DNA of 64,000 bases, from assembly GCA_946407895.1 (NCBI GenBank), contig CAMJQA010000003.1, positions 1-64,000 of the forward strand, read 5' to 3'. The position numbers were made by a program, and so were the translations under genes. The DNA comes from an uncultured Prevotellaceae bacterium. Its GTDB lineage: Bacteria; Bacteroidota; Bacteroidia; Bacteroidales; Bacteroidaceae. The notes under the pieces are model-generated. The model did not search any database. It was not told the DNA's origin and saw nothing but the letters and a program-made list of their open reading frames with translations. How positions within the stretch are numbered: position 1 is the stretch's first letter; each line of letters opens with the position of its first letter. Below, in pieces: positions 1 through 8,497 of the stretch.

Positions 1-60
1 AGTTCAAAAGGTTCAAGAGTTCAAAAGGTTCAAGAGTTCAAAAGGTTCAAGAGTTGAAAA
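1..60. repeat. 17-bp tandem array (GTTCAAAAG family)
   Basis: A 17-bp unit (AGTTCAAAAGGTTCAAG) is repeated about 3.5 times from position 1 and may continue beyond the window edge. A shorter copy of the same motif lies at 111-127. Both sit downstream of the FGGY kinase gene. Related arrays occur at 1795-1816, 4619-4645 and 22804-22888. No gene is seen in 1-200; the region 60-200 has short imperfect palindromes only. Confidence 0.85.
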
Positions 61-200
61 GGTTCTTGCGTCCCTGCGGTAGCAAGCGTCTCGCTTTGCT
101 CGCCGAGCGCAAAAGGTTCAAAAGGTTGAGCTTCGTTCGGCTCTTGTCGCGACTCGGCCATCTTCAAGTAAACTTGAATGGCACTCGCTGCTCCAAGAGT

Positions 201-1787
201 TCATTTTTTGCATTCAGTGGCTTTCTGCTCTACAGGCAGGGAAGCCTTGTAGTTCTCGATATAGCGATTGAAACCGGCCACATCCTCTGGCGCAGGCCGT
301 ACCTCGGTACCCGTGTTGCCTGCGAAGACTACCTGGTCAAGATAGTCGGGCAGGCTCAGCCCAGCAGGATTATTCACGGCGTATGCAGCCAGAAGGGCAA
401 TGCCCCATGCTCCACCTTCGCCAGCCGTCTCCATAACACTGATAGGCGAGTTCAGGGCAGCAGCCAGCATGCGCTGACCAACCTTCGGCGTAGTGAAATA
501 GCCTCCGTGACCCATGATGCGGTCCACTGCCACATGCTCTTTTTGGAAGAGGATGTCGTTGCCCAGCTTCAGCACGCCAATAGCACCATATAGATGGGCT
601 CGCATGAAGTTGGCCAGCGTAAAGCGGTCGGTAGCCGAGCGCAGGAAAAGGGGACGTCCGTCCATCAGTCCGGCCACAGGCTCGCCCGAGAAGTAGTTGT
701 AAGATACAATGCCGCCGCAGTCGGGATCGCCCTGCTCTGCGATGCGGAACAGTGTGCCGTACAGTTCGTCGGTGGTCTGCTCAACGCCCAGGAGCTTCTG
801 GTACTCGCGGAAGATGCCGACCCAGGCATTGATGTCGGACGTACAATTATTACAATGTACCATAGCCACCAGTGAGCCGTCGGGCGTAGTAACCAGGTCG
901 ATGGGTTCGTAGGGCCTGGAGAGCGGTTTCTCCAGGACAATCATGGAGAAGGAACTGGTACCGGCCGACACGTTGCCCGTACGCTGGCGAACCGCATTGG
1001 TTGCCACCATACCCGTGCCTGCATCACCCTCTGGGGGACAGAGGGGTATGCCGGGCTTCAGATGGCCGCTGACATCGAGACACCGAGCCCCCTCGGGCGT
1101 TAGTTGGCCTGCATCCTCTCCAGCATTCAGCGAGCGGGGCAGGATATCGAGCAGCTTCCAACCGAAGCCCTTGGGAGCTATCAACTGGTCGAACTGCTGT
1201 ACCATCCGGGCATCGTAGGTCTTTGTAGCAGGATCTACAGGAATCATGCCCGATGCATCGCCCACACCCAGTACGAACTGTCCTGTCAGCTGCCAGTGGA
1301 CGTAGCCAGCCAGGGTGGTCAGATACTTGATGGCCGGCACATGCTCCTCGCCTTCCAGGATAGCCTCGTAGAGATGCGAGATACTCCAGCGCAGGGGAAT
1401 GTTATAATTAAAGAGCCTCGAGAGTTCGGCTGCGGCTGGACCCGTATTGGTATTGCGCCAGGTGCGGAATGGTACCAGTATCTGCTGCCGTTCGTCGAAG
1501 GCCATATAGCCGTGCATCATGGCCGAAAAGCCTATGGCGGCCAGCGTTTCTATCTCGCAGCCGTACTGTTCCAGCACATTTCGGCGCAGGTCGGCATAAC
1601 AGTCCCGCAGACCGTTCCAGACAGCCTCGATACTATAGGTCCACAGGCCATCCACAAGCTGGTTTTCCCAGGTATGGCTTCCCTGTGCTATGGGCTTGTT
1701 CTCCTGGTCGATGAGGACAGCCTTGATGCGGGTAGAGCCAAACTCTATGCCGAGTATGGCCTGCCCGGATTCTATCACTTGTTTCAT
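201..1787 (-). CDS. araB: FGGY-family pentulose kinase, probable L-ribulokinase
   Basis: A 528-residue FGGY carbohydrate kinase. The N-terminal nucleotide-binding fold opens with GIEFGSTRIKAV (residues 14-25), and the C-terminal ATPase half carries GNVSAGTSSF near residue 270. Family members phosphorylate L-ribulose or D-xylulose with ATP in the cytoplasm. The gene is last in a minus-strand run of symporter, araD and araA, so the expected reaction is L-ribulose to L-ribulose 5-phosphate, the step between AraA and AraD. It belongs to the xylulokinase-like branch used by Bacteroidetes arabinose loci rather than the classical enterobacterial AraB type, so xylulokinase activity cannot be excluded. 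It starts 57 bp after the araA stop. Confidence 0.85.
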   Translation of the reverse strand: MKQVIESGQAILGIEFGSTRIKAVLIDQENKPIAQGSHTWENQLVDGLWTYSIEAVWNGLRDCYADLRRNVLEQYGCEIETLAAIGFSAMMHGYMAFDERQQILVPFRTWRNTNTGPAAAELSRLFNYNIPLRWSISHLYEAILEGEEHVPAIKYLTTLAGYVHWQLTGQFVLGVGDASGMIPVDPATKTYDARMVQQFDQLIAPKGFGWKLLDILPRSLNAGEDAGQLTPEGARCLDVSGHLKPGIPLCPPEGDAGTGMVATNAVRQRTGNVSAGTSSFSMIVLEKPLSRPYEPIDLVTTPDGSLVAMVHCNNCTSDINAWVGIFREYQKLLGVEQTTDELYGTLFRIAEQGDPDCGGIVSYNYFSGEPVAGLMDGRPLFLRSATDRFTLANFMRAHLYGAIGVLKLGNDILFQKEHVAVDRIMGHGGYFTTPKVGQRMLAAALNSPISVMETAGEGGAWGIALLAAYAVNNPAGLSLPDYLDQVVFAGNTGTEVRPAPEDVAGFNRYIENYKASLPVEQKATECKK

Positions 1788-1794
1788 ATAATGA

Positions 1795-1816
1795 GGTTCA
1801 AAGGTTCAAAAGTTCG
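1795..1816. repeat. short GGTTCAAAG array
   Basis: Two to three degenerate copies of GGTTCAAAG fill the gap between araA and the kinase gene, in the same orientation as the array at 1-60. Confidence 0.6.
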
Positions 1817-1844
1817 TTGGTCATTGGCCTTTGTAGGCTGAAAA

Positions 1845-3377
1845 TTACCGAAGCGCTTTGTTCAGCATATAGTAAACTTCGTTGTTACGAAGCTGCTGCT
1901 TGAAGTCGCTGGTCTTAGTCTCCTTGTTAATACGAACGTACTCTATGCCCATAATCTCGGCGAAGTCCTCCCAGTATTCTTCGGTAATGTCGTACGAGAA
2001 GGCACTATGGTGCGTTCCGCCGGCCAGTATCCATGCACCGGCACCCACCTCGAACGAGGGCTGAGGTACCCACAGGGCGCTGGCTACGGGCAGATGGGGC
2101 ATAGGCTTGGGCTCGATGCACTCAACCTCCTGAGAGATGAGGCGGAAGCGGTTGCCCAGGTCAACTACCGTAGCCTTTATGCCGCGACCTACCTTGGAGG
2201 TAAAGACGAGGCGAGCCGTCTGCTGCTTGCGGATGCCGATACCCAGGAAGTGAACCTCCAGTTTGGGCTTGTCGGAAGCAATGAGCGGACAGATCTCGAG
2301 CATGTGACTCTGCAGGCACGACGAGCGGTCGCCAGCGAAATTTAGCGTATAGTCCTCCAGGAAAGAGCAGCCTGTGGGCAGTCCCTGCGAGATGACCCAC
2401 AGCGTGCGATAGAGGCAGGCCGTCTTCCAGTCGCCCTCAGCACCGAAACCATAGCCCTCCTGCATCAGACGCTGCGAGGCCAGGCCCGGAATCTGGTCGA
2501 AGCCCACGAAGTTGGGGTCGTTGATGTCTGCACCACCCAGGTCGTCGAAGTTGGTGGTAAAGGCCGTTGCACCCTCGTCCTTAAGTACGCGGCGGAGTGC
2601 TATCTCAGCCTTGGCAGAGTTCTTCACCTTCTCCCAATACACCTCCTCGCCCGATTCGTCAATCTTTATGGTATAGAGTTTCTTATACTCCTCAACAAGC
2701 TGATCGGCCTCCTTGTCGGTCACATTCTTATAATACTCCATGAGGGAACTTACAGGGTAGTAATCAACATGGTACCCCATCCTCTGCTCGAACTCCACGC
2801 GGTCGCCATCAGTCACGGCCACGTTATTCATGTTCATACCGAACATCAGGCAGCGCACTTGTCTGGCATCGGCCACACCGGCTGCCACACGGGCCCAGAC
2901 GGCAATTTTCTGCTGAGCAGCCTCATCCTTCCAGTAGCCGCAAACGACCTTGCGAGGAATGCGCATACGGGTGCATATATGTCCGAACTCGATATCGCCG
3001 TGAGCGCTCTGGTTAAGGTTCATGAAGTCCATATCGATGGAATCCCAGGGAATCTCGGCATTGAACTGGGTATGGAAGTGCAGAAGGGGTTTCTGCAACT
3101 GCTGCAGGCCCTTTATCCACATCTTAGCCGGCGAGAAAGTATGCATCCAGGTGATGATGCCTGCGCAACGCTCGTCGTTATTGGCAGCCAGCATAACGGC
3201 CTCTACCTCCTTCGAGCTGTTGGCCGTGCCCTTATAGACTATCTTCACGGGTATATTGCCGCTCTTGTTCAGGCCCTTGACCATTTCCTTCGAGTGTGCA
3301 TCCACTGCGACTACTGCATCGCCTCCGTAGAGTAACTGTGCGCCAGTTACCCACCAAATTTCTAAGTCTTTGTACAT
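1845..3377 (-). CDS. araA: L-arabinose isomerase
   Basis: A 510-residue protein, close to the usual length of about 500 for AraA, which interconverts L-arabinose and L-ribulose using Mn2+ in the cytoplasm. The N-terminus (EIWWVTGAQLLYG) is the family signature. Metal and catalytic residues align well: E314 in GFGAEGDWK, E341 in FLEDYTLNF, H358 in SHMLEICP and H457 in GGTHHSAF. The gene lies between the four-helix-bundle gene and the FGGY kinase, and the 7-bp array at 3394-3424 sits only 17 bp upstream of its start codon, so the array is probably in the leader or spacer mRNA of this operon. Confidence 0.97.
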   Translation of the reverse strand: MYKDLEIWWVTGAQLLYGGDAVVAVDAHSKEMVKGLNKSGNIPVKIVYKGTANSSKEVEAVMLAANNDERCAGIITWMHTFSPAKMWIKGLQQLQKPLLHFHTQFNAEIPWDSIDMDFMNLNQSAHGDIEFGHICTRMRIPRKVVCGYWKDEAAQQKIAVWARVAAGVADARQVRCLMFGMNMNNVAVTDGDRVEFEQRMGYHVDYYPVSSLMEYYKNVTDKEADQLVEEYKKLYTIKIDESGEEVYWEKVKNSAKAEIALRRVLKDEGATAFTTNFDDLGGADINDPNFVGFDQIPGLASQRLMQEGYGFGAEGDWKTACLYRTLWVISQGLPTGCSFLEDYTLNFAGDRSSCLQSHMLEICPLIASDKPKLEVHFLGIGIRKQQTARLVFTSKVGRGIKATVVDLGNRFRLISQEVECIEPKPMPHLPVASALWVPQPSFEVGAGAWILAGGTHHSAFSYDITEEYWEDFAEIMGIEYVRINKETKTSDFKQQLRNNEVYYMLNKALR

Positions 3378-3393
3378 AGTAATTTAAGTTTAA

Positions 3394-3424
3394 ATGGACA
3401 ATGGACAATGGACAATGGACAATG
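3394..3424. repeat. TGGACAA x4 array (left arm)
   Basis: Four exact tandem copies of the 7-mer TGGACAA (3395-3422) plus two bases. The same 7-mer appears in inverted orientation at 3851-3908, on the other side of the four-helix-bundle gene. Confidence 0.9.
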
Positions 3425-3483
3425 ATTTACATACCATCCGATTGTGAACTGTCAATTGCCGGTGTTAATAAATTTAATGTTAG

Positions 3484-3837
3484 TTATTTCTTATCTTTCG
3501 CTGATTTAATTATAGACTGAAGTAGCCTTATGAGTTCCTGGCAATCGTTAATTATGCTGGAGAACTCCTCATCATTGATATATTCTGTCTCATGAAGTAG
3601 CCTTAACCAGTAGCGGGTTTCATGTGCTTCCTTGTTAGCGATACATATTTTAGCGATAAAGTCCGCCTTGCTTTGAGCCTGGTCCGCTTCGGTGACATTT
3701 GCTCCAATGCTGGTACCTGAGCGCAATAATTGACTTGCCAAAATGCGTTCCTGCTTAGATATGTTAAGATATTTCTTCAGGTTAACTATCCTGACAGCAA
3801 ATTCAAAACTTTTATCTAACACAACATTGTTCCGCAT
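3484..3837 (-). CDS. four-helix-bundle protein (23S rRNA IVP/TIGR02436 type)
   Basis: A 117-residue, mostly helical protein with the family pattern: FEFAVRIVNLKKYL near the start, SQLLRSGTSIGANVTEADQAQS in the middle (conserved R-S-x-S-x-x-x-N-x-x-E) and KEAHETRYWLRLL in the third helix. Relatives are encoded in 23S rRNA intervening sequences, as Avd proteins of diversity-generating retroelements, and as scattered single genes in Bacteroidetes; the molecular role of the last group is unsettled. Here it interrupts the arabinose operon in the same orientation and is flanked on both sides by inverted arrays of a 7-bp repeat. There is no reverse transcriptase or rRNA nearby, so an Avd or IVP role is not supported. 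Function unknown. Confidence 0.85.
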   Translation of the reverse strand: MRNNVVLDKSFEFAVRIVNLKKYLNISKQERILASQLLRSGTSIGANVTEADQAQSKADFIAKICIANKEAHETRYWLRLLHETEYINDEEFSSIINDCQELIRLLQSIIKSAKDKK

Positions 3838-3850
3838 ACCTTTTCAATTT

Positions 3851-3908
3851 CAATTGTCCATTGCCCATTGTCCATTTGTCCATTGTCCATTTTACATTTT
3901 CCATTGTC
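3851..3908. repeat. TTGTCCA array (right arm, inverted)
   Basis: Degenerate tandem copies of TTGTCCA, the reverse complement of the left-arm 7-mer, with variants such as TTGCCCA and TTTTCCA. The array ends two bases from the araD stop codon. Together with 3394-3424 it brackets the four-helix-bundle gene. Confidence 0.85.
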
Positions 3909-3909
3909 A

Positions 3910-4611
3910 TCACTTTGTCTGCCCGTAATAAGCGTTGGGTCCGTGCTTCCTCTGATAATGCTTCTCGATGAGCAACGGATTCATCGTCAGGGCAGGATTG
4001 ACCGAGAAGGCCACGAAGGCCATCTTGGCACACTGCTCCATGACTTTGGCATTATAGACAGCGTTATCGGGACTGGTGCCCCACGAGAAAGGACCGTGGT
4101 TACGGACCAGTACGGCAGGCGTATGGTCGGGATTGATCTTACGGATGTTCAGGATCTCGTCCACGATTACATTACCCGTCTCCAACTCGTACTGCCCCTT
4201 CACCTCCTGTTCGGTCATATCGCGCGTGCAGGGGATATCCTTATAGAAATAATCGGCATGCGTAGTGCCGATATTGGGGATGTCGCGTCCGGCCTGGGCA
4301 AAGGCCGTGGCGTAGGTGGAGTGTGTATGCACAATTCCCCCGATATTGGGGAAGGCCCTGTAGAGCACCAGGTGTGTGGGCGTATCGGAGGAGGGATTAA
4401 GGTCGCCTTCTACTACCCTACCCGTTTCCAGATCTACGACCACCATATCCTGGGCCTTCATCGTGTCATAGCTGACACCCGATGGCTTAATAACCACCAA
4501 ACCCCGTTCGCGGTCAATGCCTGAGACGTTGCCCCAGGTGAAAATGACCAGTCCGTGTCTTACCAAATCCAGATTAGCCTGGAATACTTTCTGCTTCAGT
4601 TCTTCCAACAT
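3910..4611 (-). CDS. araD: L-ribulose-5-phosphate 4-epimerase
   Basis: A 233-residue class II aldolase-fold enzyme that converts L-ribulose 5-phosphate to D-xylulose 5-phosphate, feeding the pentose phosphate pathway. Zinc ligands are visible at H95 and H97 (HTHS) and H172 (VRNHGPF); D120 in THAD fits the catalytic acid. TWGNVSG near residue 25 and KPSGVSYD near residue 42 are the substrate-phosphate loops. The length equals that of enterobacterial AraD. It follows the symporter gene by 50 bp that contain a GTTCAAAAG array, and precedes the four-helix-bundle insertion. Confidence 0.97.
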   Translation of the reverse strand: MLEELKQKVFQANLDLVRHGLVIFTWGNVSGIDRERGLVVIKPSGVSYDTMKAQDMVVVDLETGRVVEGDLNPSSDTPTHLVLYRAFPNIGGIVHTHSTYATAFAQAGRDIPNIGTTHADYFYKDIPCTRDMTEQEVKGQYELETGNVIVDEILNIRKINPDHTPAVLVRNHGPFSWGTSPDNAVYNAKVMEQCAKMAFVAFSVNPALTMNPLLIEKHYQRKHGPNAYYGQTK

Positions 4612-4618
4612 AAGATAA

Positions 4619-4645
4619 AAGGTTCAAAACGTTCAAAAGGTTCAA
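4619..4645. repeat. GGTTCAAAA array
   Basis: Three copies of GGTTCAAAA-like units fill most of the gap between araD and the symporter gene, oriented as in the other members of this repeat family. Confidence 0.65.
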
Positions 4646-4661
4646 CGCCAGAAGGGCTTTT

Positions 4662-6353
4662 CTACCAGAAATAGATATAGAAGGCTACGGTGATACCCAG
4701 GATAATGATAGTGTGGAAGACATCCCACCCATTCCAGGAGGCACGTGTGGCAGCCCGCTGCTCGGGCGTGCTGGTACCGAACACCAAGCCACGAATCTTC
4801 TGGGGATCGGGGGCCGGCGTGCAGAGACTGACGATGATAACCACCAGACAGCATACTGCCAGCATCGTACCGCAGAAGAAGAGCCAGTTATAGTCGTAGA
4901 ACACACTCTTGAACCAAGAGTCGGCTGCATCGGGTGTGTTGCTGTAGTATATCTTGGCACCCAGGCGCGTCAAGCCGATGATGATGCCCGAGAGCAAGCC
5001 CCACTGTCCGCCCCGGGCAGATGCACGTTTCCAGCAGACACCCAGCAGGAAGGCAGCAGCAATACCGGGAGCCAGCACCGACTGCACGTCCTGCAGATAG
5101 GTATAGAGTACGTCGCCCACCGAGCGCATGATAGGAATCCACAGGATGCCCAGTACCACGATGACCACCGTGGCAATCTGACCGATGCGCACCAGGTTCT
5201 TCTCGCTGGTCTGCGGTTTCAGTCGCTTCCAGAAGTCGATTGTAAAGAGCATGGCCGAGGAGTTGAAAAGCGAAGCCAACGAGGACATCAGGGCAGCCAG
5301 GATGCCGCACACCACCAGACCCTTCACACCAGCAGGCAAGAGTTTAGCCACCAAGGTGGGGAAGGCTGCATCGGCATTCGGCAATCCGTTAGCCATCAGG
5401 GGCAGGAAGCCGCCGTCGGCCGCATACTTCTGGTGCAGGGCAAAGGCTATCATGCCGGGAATCAGGAACAGGAAGACGGGCAGCAGCTTCAGGTAGGCCC
5501 CGAAGATAGTACCGCGGCGCGACTCGCGCTCGTTCTTGCCCGACAGCACACGCTGCACGATGAACTGGTCGGTACACCAGTACCAGAAGCCTATCACGGC
5601 CGAGCCGATAAGGGCACCGAGCCAGGGGTACTGCGGGTCGCTGTTGGAACGCATCAGGTGTATCATCGTGCCCTGCGCACCCTCGTAGGCAGGCTTCACA
5701 TCGCAGAGCTGCATCATCTGGTCCCAACTGCCCAGGGCCTTGAGGCCCAGCACAAGGATAATGAGCGAGCCGAGCAGAAGGATGGGGGTCTGAAGGACAG
5801 AGGTATAGAGCACACTCTTCATGCCGCCCAACACTGTATAGAGGGCTGTGATGACCACCAGACTGATGGCTGCTATCCAAAAGAAGTCGATGCCCCAGAG
5901 TTCCTTGATGCCGAATACCTGCTGGAAGACCAGACCGCCCGCATAGACGGTTACGGCCACCTTCGTCAGCACATAGCTGATGAGCGAGATGACGGACAGG
6001 ATGATGCGGCTCTGAGAGTTATACCTGCGCTCCAGGAACTCGGGCATGGTATAGACCATGCTGCGCGAATAGAAGGGAACAAAGACCCAGCCAAGAATCA
6101 GAATCATCCAGCCCTGAATCTCCCAATGGGCCATAGCCATACCACTGGAAGCACCAGCTCCGGCCAGGCCAATCAAGTGTTCCGAACCAATGTTAGAGGC
6201 GAAGATGGAGGCACCGATGGCAATCCATGTTGCATCCTTTCCACCCAAGAAATAGTCGGCTGAGTTGTCGTTCTTCTGACGAACCACCCACACAACAATG
6301 CCAACGAGTGCTGCTGTGAACACCGCAATGACTAACCAATCCAAAAATTCCAT
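4662..6353 (-). CDS. sodium:solute symporter (SSS/SGLT family), probable arabinose transporter
   Basis: A 563-residue integral membrane protein with about 13-14 predicted hydrophobic segments. SSS-family features include ADYFLGGKDATWIAIGASIFASNIGSEH (residues 33-60), the WGIDF and VYAGGLVFQQ stretches and a GFWYWCTDQFIVQRVL segment typical of SGLT-like sugar transporters. It would import a sugar with Na+ across the inner membrane. As the first gene of the araD-araA-kinase run, L-arabinose is the likely substrate; this is inference from context. A TAnnTTTG element lies about 80 bp upstream at 6431-6438. Confidence 0.9.
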   Translation of the reverse strand: MEFLDWLVIAVFTAALVGIVVWVVRQKNDNSADYFLGGKDATWIAIGASIFASNIGSEHLIGLAGAGASSGMAMAHWEIQGWMILILGWVFVPFYSRSMVYTMPEFLERRYNSQSRIILSVISLISYVLTKVAVTVYAGGLVFQQVFGIKELWGIDFFWIAAISLVVITALYTVLGGMKSVLYTSVLQTPILLLGSLIILVLGLKALGSWDQMMQLCDVKPAYEGAQGTMIHLMRSNSDPQYPWLGALIGSAVIGFWYWCTDQFIVQRVLSGKNERESRRGTIFGAYLKLLPVFLFLIPGMIAFALHQKYAADGGFLPLMANGLPNADAAFPTLVAKLLPAGVKGLVVCGILAALMSSLASLFNSSAMLFTIDFWKRLKPQTSEKNLVRIGQIATVVIVVLGILWIPIMRSVGDVLYTYLQDVQSVLAPGIAAAFLLGVCWKRASARGGQWGLLSGIIIGLTRLGAKIYYSNTPDAADSWFKSVFYDYNWLFFCGTMLAVCCLVVIIVSLCTPAPDPQKIRGLVFGTSTPEQRAATRASWNGWDVFHTIIILGITVAFYIYFW

Positions 6354-6430
6354 AATTAAGTTAAATACCTTTTATAAGTTGTTTATATTAGTTTACGGTT
6401 TTTTATATCCCTTTTGGGCATTATTGGCTA

Positions 6431-6438
6431 CAAAAATA
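6431..6438 (-). promoter_or_regulatory. -7 promoter element of the arabinose operon
   Basis: Reads TATTTTTG on the minus strand, matching the Bacteroidetes -7 consensus TAnnTTTG. No clear TTG is seen 19-21 bp upstream. It would give a leader of about 70 nt, AT-rich, in which an operator could lie. Confidence 0.45.
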
Positions 6439-6607
6439 CAAAAAAAAAAACGATATGCCTATCATTATTAAAGGAAAATAGCCTTATTTGTCGAAAAAAA
6501 ACCTGAAAGAGCTATGCCAAGTTGCTCAAGAAGAAGACCAAAGGGCAATAAACAAAGAATAATCAAAAAAAAATCTGCTTTCTTTCGTAAATGACGCAGT
6601 TTCATGT

Positions 6608-6615
6608 TAACTTTG
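6608..6615 (+). promoter_or_regulatory. -7 element abutting the helicase start codon
   Basis: TAACTTTG followed by CAGC and then the ATG at 6620. Transcription would begin at or next to the start codon, implying a leaderless or near-leaderless mRNA. The same TTTGCAGCATG arrangement precedes mtaB. Confidence 0.55.
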
Positions 6616-6619
6616 CAGC

Positions 6620-8497
6620 ATGATTCAGGAACTTCTGCGACAGAAGGCAATGCTGCTGAAGGAATATGAATATGAGAAAGAGTTGTTCCAGAGGCAGACG
6701 GAGAACATGGGCGTGCAGCGCAAAGTGCGGCAGGGCCTGTGCTGGTATCCCCTGCATGTAGGTCGGAGCTACTTCAACTCGCTGGACCAGCAGGTTATTG
6801 AGGTGGAGCGCACCGAGGACCTGGACATTGACCATCAGTTTGAGCCGTCTAAACCAGTCTGTTTCTTTGAGGAAGATGCCAGCGGGATGCTGCACTACAT
6901 GAACTTCGTGGCTCAAGTGAGCTATGTAGAAGGAGACCGCATGGTCATAGCAATGCCCAGCAGCGATGCCGTCGTACGTGTTCAGTCGGCCAACCGCATA
7001 GGCGTTCAGCTCTATCTGGACGAATACACCTACCGGCTGATGTTCGAGGCCCTGGACCGCGTAACGACAGCCCGCAGCGGACGCCTGGCTGAGCTGCGCG
7101 ACATTTGCCATACAGACATGCCCGCCCGCAAGTTCACCTTCCAGCCCATTCGCTTTCCATGGCTGAATCCATCTCAGGAGGCAGCCGTGAACGAGGTGCT
7201 TTGGGCCAAGGATGTGGCCGTAGTGCACGGACCACCGGGAACGGGAAAGACGACAACCCTGGTAGAAGCCATCTACGAGACACTGAGACGTGAGGTGCAG
7301 GTACTGGTTTGTGCCCAGAGCAACATGGCCGTCGATTGGATAGCCGAGAAACTCACCGACCGCGGCGTAAACGTGCTGCGCATCGGAAACCCCTCTCGGG
7401 TAACCGACAAAATGCTGGGCGACACCTACGAGCGCCGCTTCGAGGCACACCCCAGCTACACCCAACTGTGGAGTATAAGGCGGGCCATACGCGAACTGTA
7501 TGAAGGCGGGTCTGGCAATCGCGAGGGGCGGCACCAGAAAATTGCACGCCTGAAGGAGCGGGCCACAGAACTGGAATATGAAATCAACGAGAGCCTGTTC
7601 AACGAGGCGCGCGTCATAGCCTGCACGCTGACGGGCAGCGCAAGCCACCTGCTCATGGGACGCCACTTCGGCACGCTGTTCATTGACGAGGCCGCACAGG
7701 CCCTGGAGGCTGCCTGCTGGATAGCGGCCCAAAAGGCAGACCGTATCATCCTGGCAGGCGACCACCGCCAGTTGCCGCCCACCATAAAATGCCCCGAAGC
7801 ACTGGCTGGCGGGCTGGACCACACCCTGATGCAACAGATTGTGGAGCAGAAGCCCCGGGCCGTAAGCCTGCTGACGGTGCAGTACCGTATGTGCGATGAA
7901 ATCATGCAGTTCCCTAACCGCGAGTTCTATGGCGGACAGCTAAAGAGCGACCCAAGCGTGAAGTACCGCAGCATACTGGATTGGGAGAGTGCAGTTGAAT
8001 GGATAACTCCGGAAGCACCATCCGACCCAGAGGAATCAGCCGGAGAAAGCGTTTACGGTCTGAGCAAGCAGAATACAGAGGAGGCGCGGCAGACGCTTGT
8101 AACCCTGAAACAATACATACTGAAGATTGGGAAGGAACGGTTCCTGGAGGAACGCATTGACGTAGGACTGATAAGCCCTTACAAAGGCCAGGTGCAACTG
8201 CTGCGCCAGCTGTTCAAGCATGACGCCTTCTGGAAACCCCTGCGCAGCCTCGTCACCATTAATACGGTGGATGGCTTTCAGGGCCAGGAGCGGGACATCA
8301 TCGTAATCAGCATGGTGCGCAGCAACGAGGAGGGCCAGGTGGGCTTCCTTCGAGACCTGCGCCGCATGAACGTGGCTATAACCCGTGCCCGCATGAAGCT
8401 CATCATCGTGGGCGATGCTGAAACCCTATGCCGACATCCCTTCTACAGAAGGCTTTTTCAATACATCAAGGAATATGAACTTCAAGGAACTATGTGA
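6620..8497 (+). CDS. SF1 DNA/RNA helicase (IGHMBP2/Upf1-like, AAA_11-AAA_12)
   Basis: A 625-residue superfamily 1B helicase. Walker A is GPPGTGKTT at residues 204-212 and the DEAAQ Walker B/motif II is at 356-360; motif III (AGDHRQLPPT) follows, then QYRM, and motifs V-VI occur near the C-terminus (TVDGFQGQERDIIVISMVRSN and RRMNVAITRAR). The N-terminal 170 residues resemble the beta-barrel/stalk domain of IGHMBP2-type enzymes. Family members unwind nucleic acid using ATP; the bacterial role is not established. The last 23 bp overlap the start of the nitroreductase gene, indicating co-transcription. Confidence 0.92.
   Translation: MIQELLRQKAMLLKEYEYEKELFQRQTENMGVQRKVRQGLCWYPLHVGRSYFNSLDQQVIEVERTEDLDIDHQFEPSKPVCFFEEDASGMLHYMNFVAQVSYVEGDRMVIAMPSSDAVVRVQSANRIGVQLYLDEYTYRLMFEALDRVTTARSGRLAELRDICHTDMPARKFTFQPIRFPWLNPSQEAAVNEVLWAKDVAVVHGPPGTGKTTTLVEAIYETLRREVQVLVCAQSNMAVDWIAEKLTDRGVNVLRIGNPSRVTDKMLGDTYERRFEAHPSYTQLWSIRRAIRELYEGGSGNREGRHQKIARLKERATELEYEINESLFNEARVIACTLTGSASHLLMGRHFGTLFIDEAAQALEAACWIAAQKADRIILAGDHRQLPPTIKCPEALAGGLDHTLMQQIVEQKPRAVSLLTVQYRMCDEIMQFPNREFYGGQLKSDPSVKYRSILDWESAVEWITPEAPSDPEESAGESVYGLSKQNTEEARQTLVTLKQYILKIGKERFLEERIDVGLISPYKGQVQLLRQLFKHDAFWKPLRSLVTINTVDGFQGQERDIIVISMVRSNEEGQVGFLRDLRRMNVAITRARMKLIIVGDAETLCRHPFYRRLFQYIKEYELQGTM

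Noticed and set aside
3484..3837. Avd-type accessory protein of a diversity-generating retroelement
   Set aside because: No reverse transcriptase, template repeat or variable target gene is found nearby.
4713..6263. Long open frame antisense to the symporter gene (516 codons)
   Set aside because: It mirrors the symporter gene exactly, has repetitive His/Gln/Arg-rich composition and no recognisable domain; a GC-rich third-position artefact.
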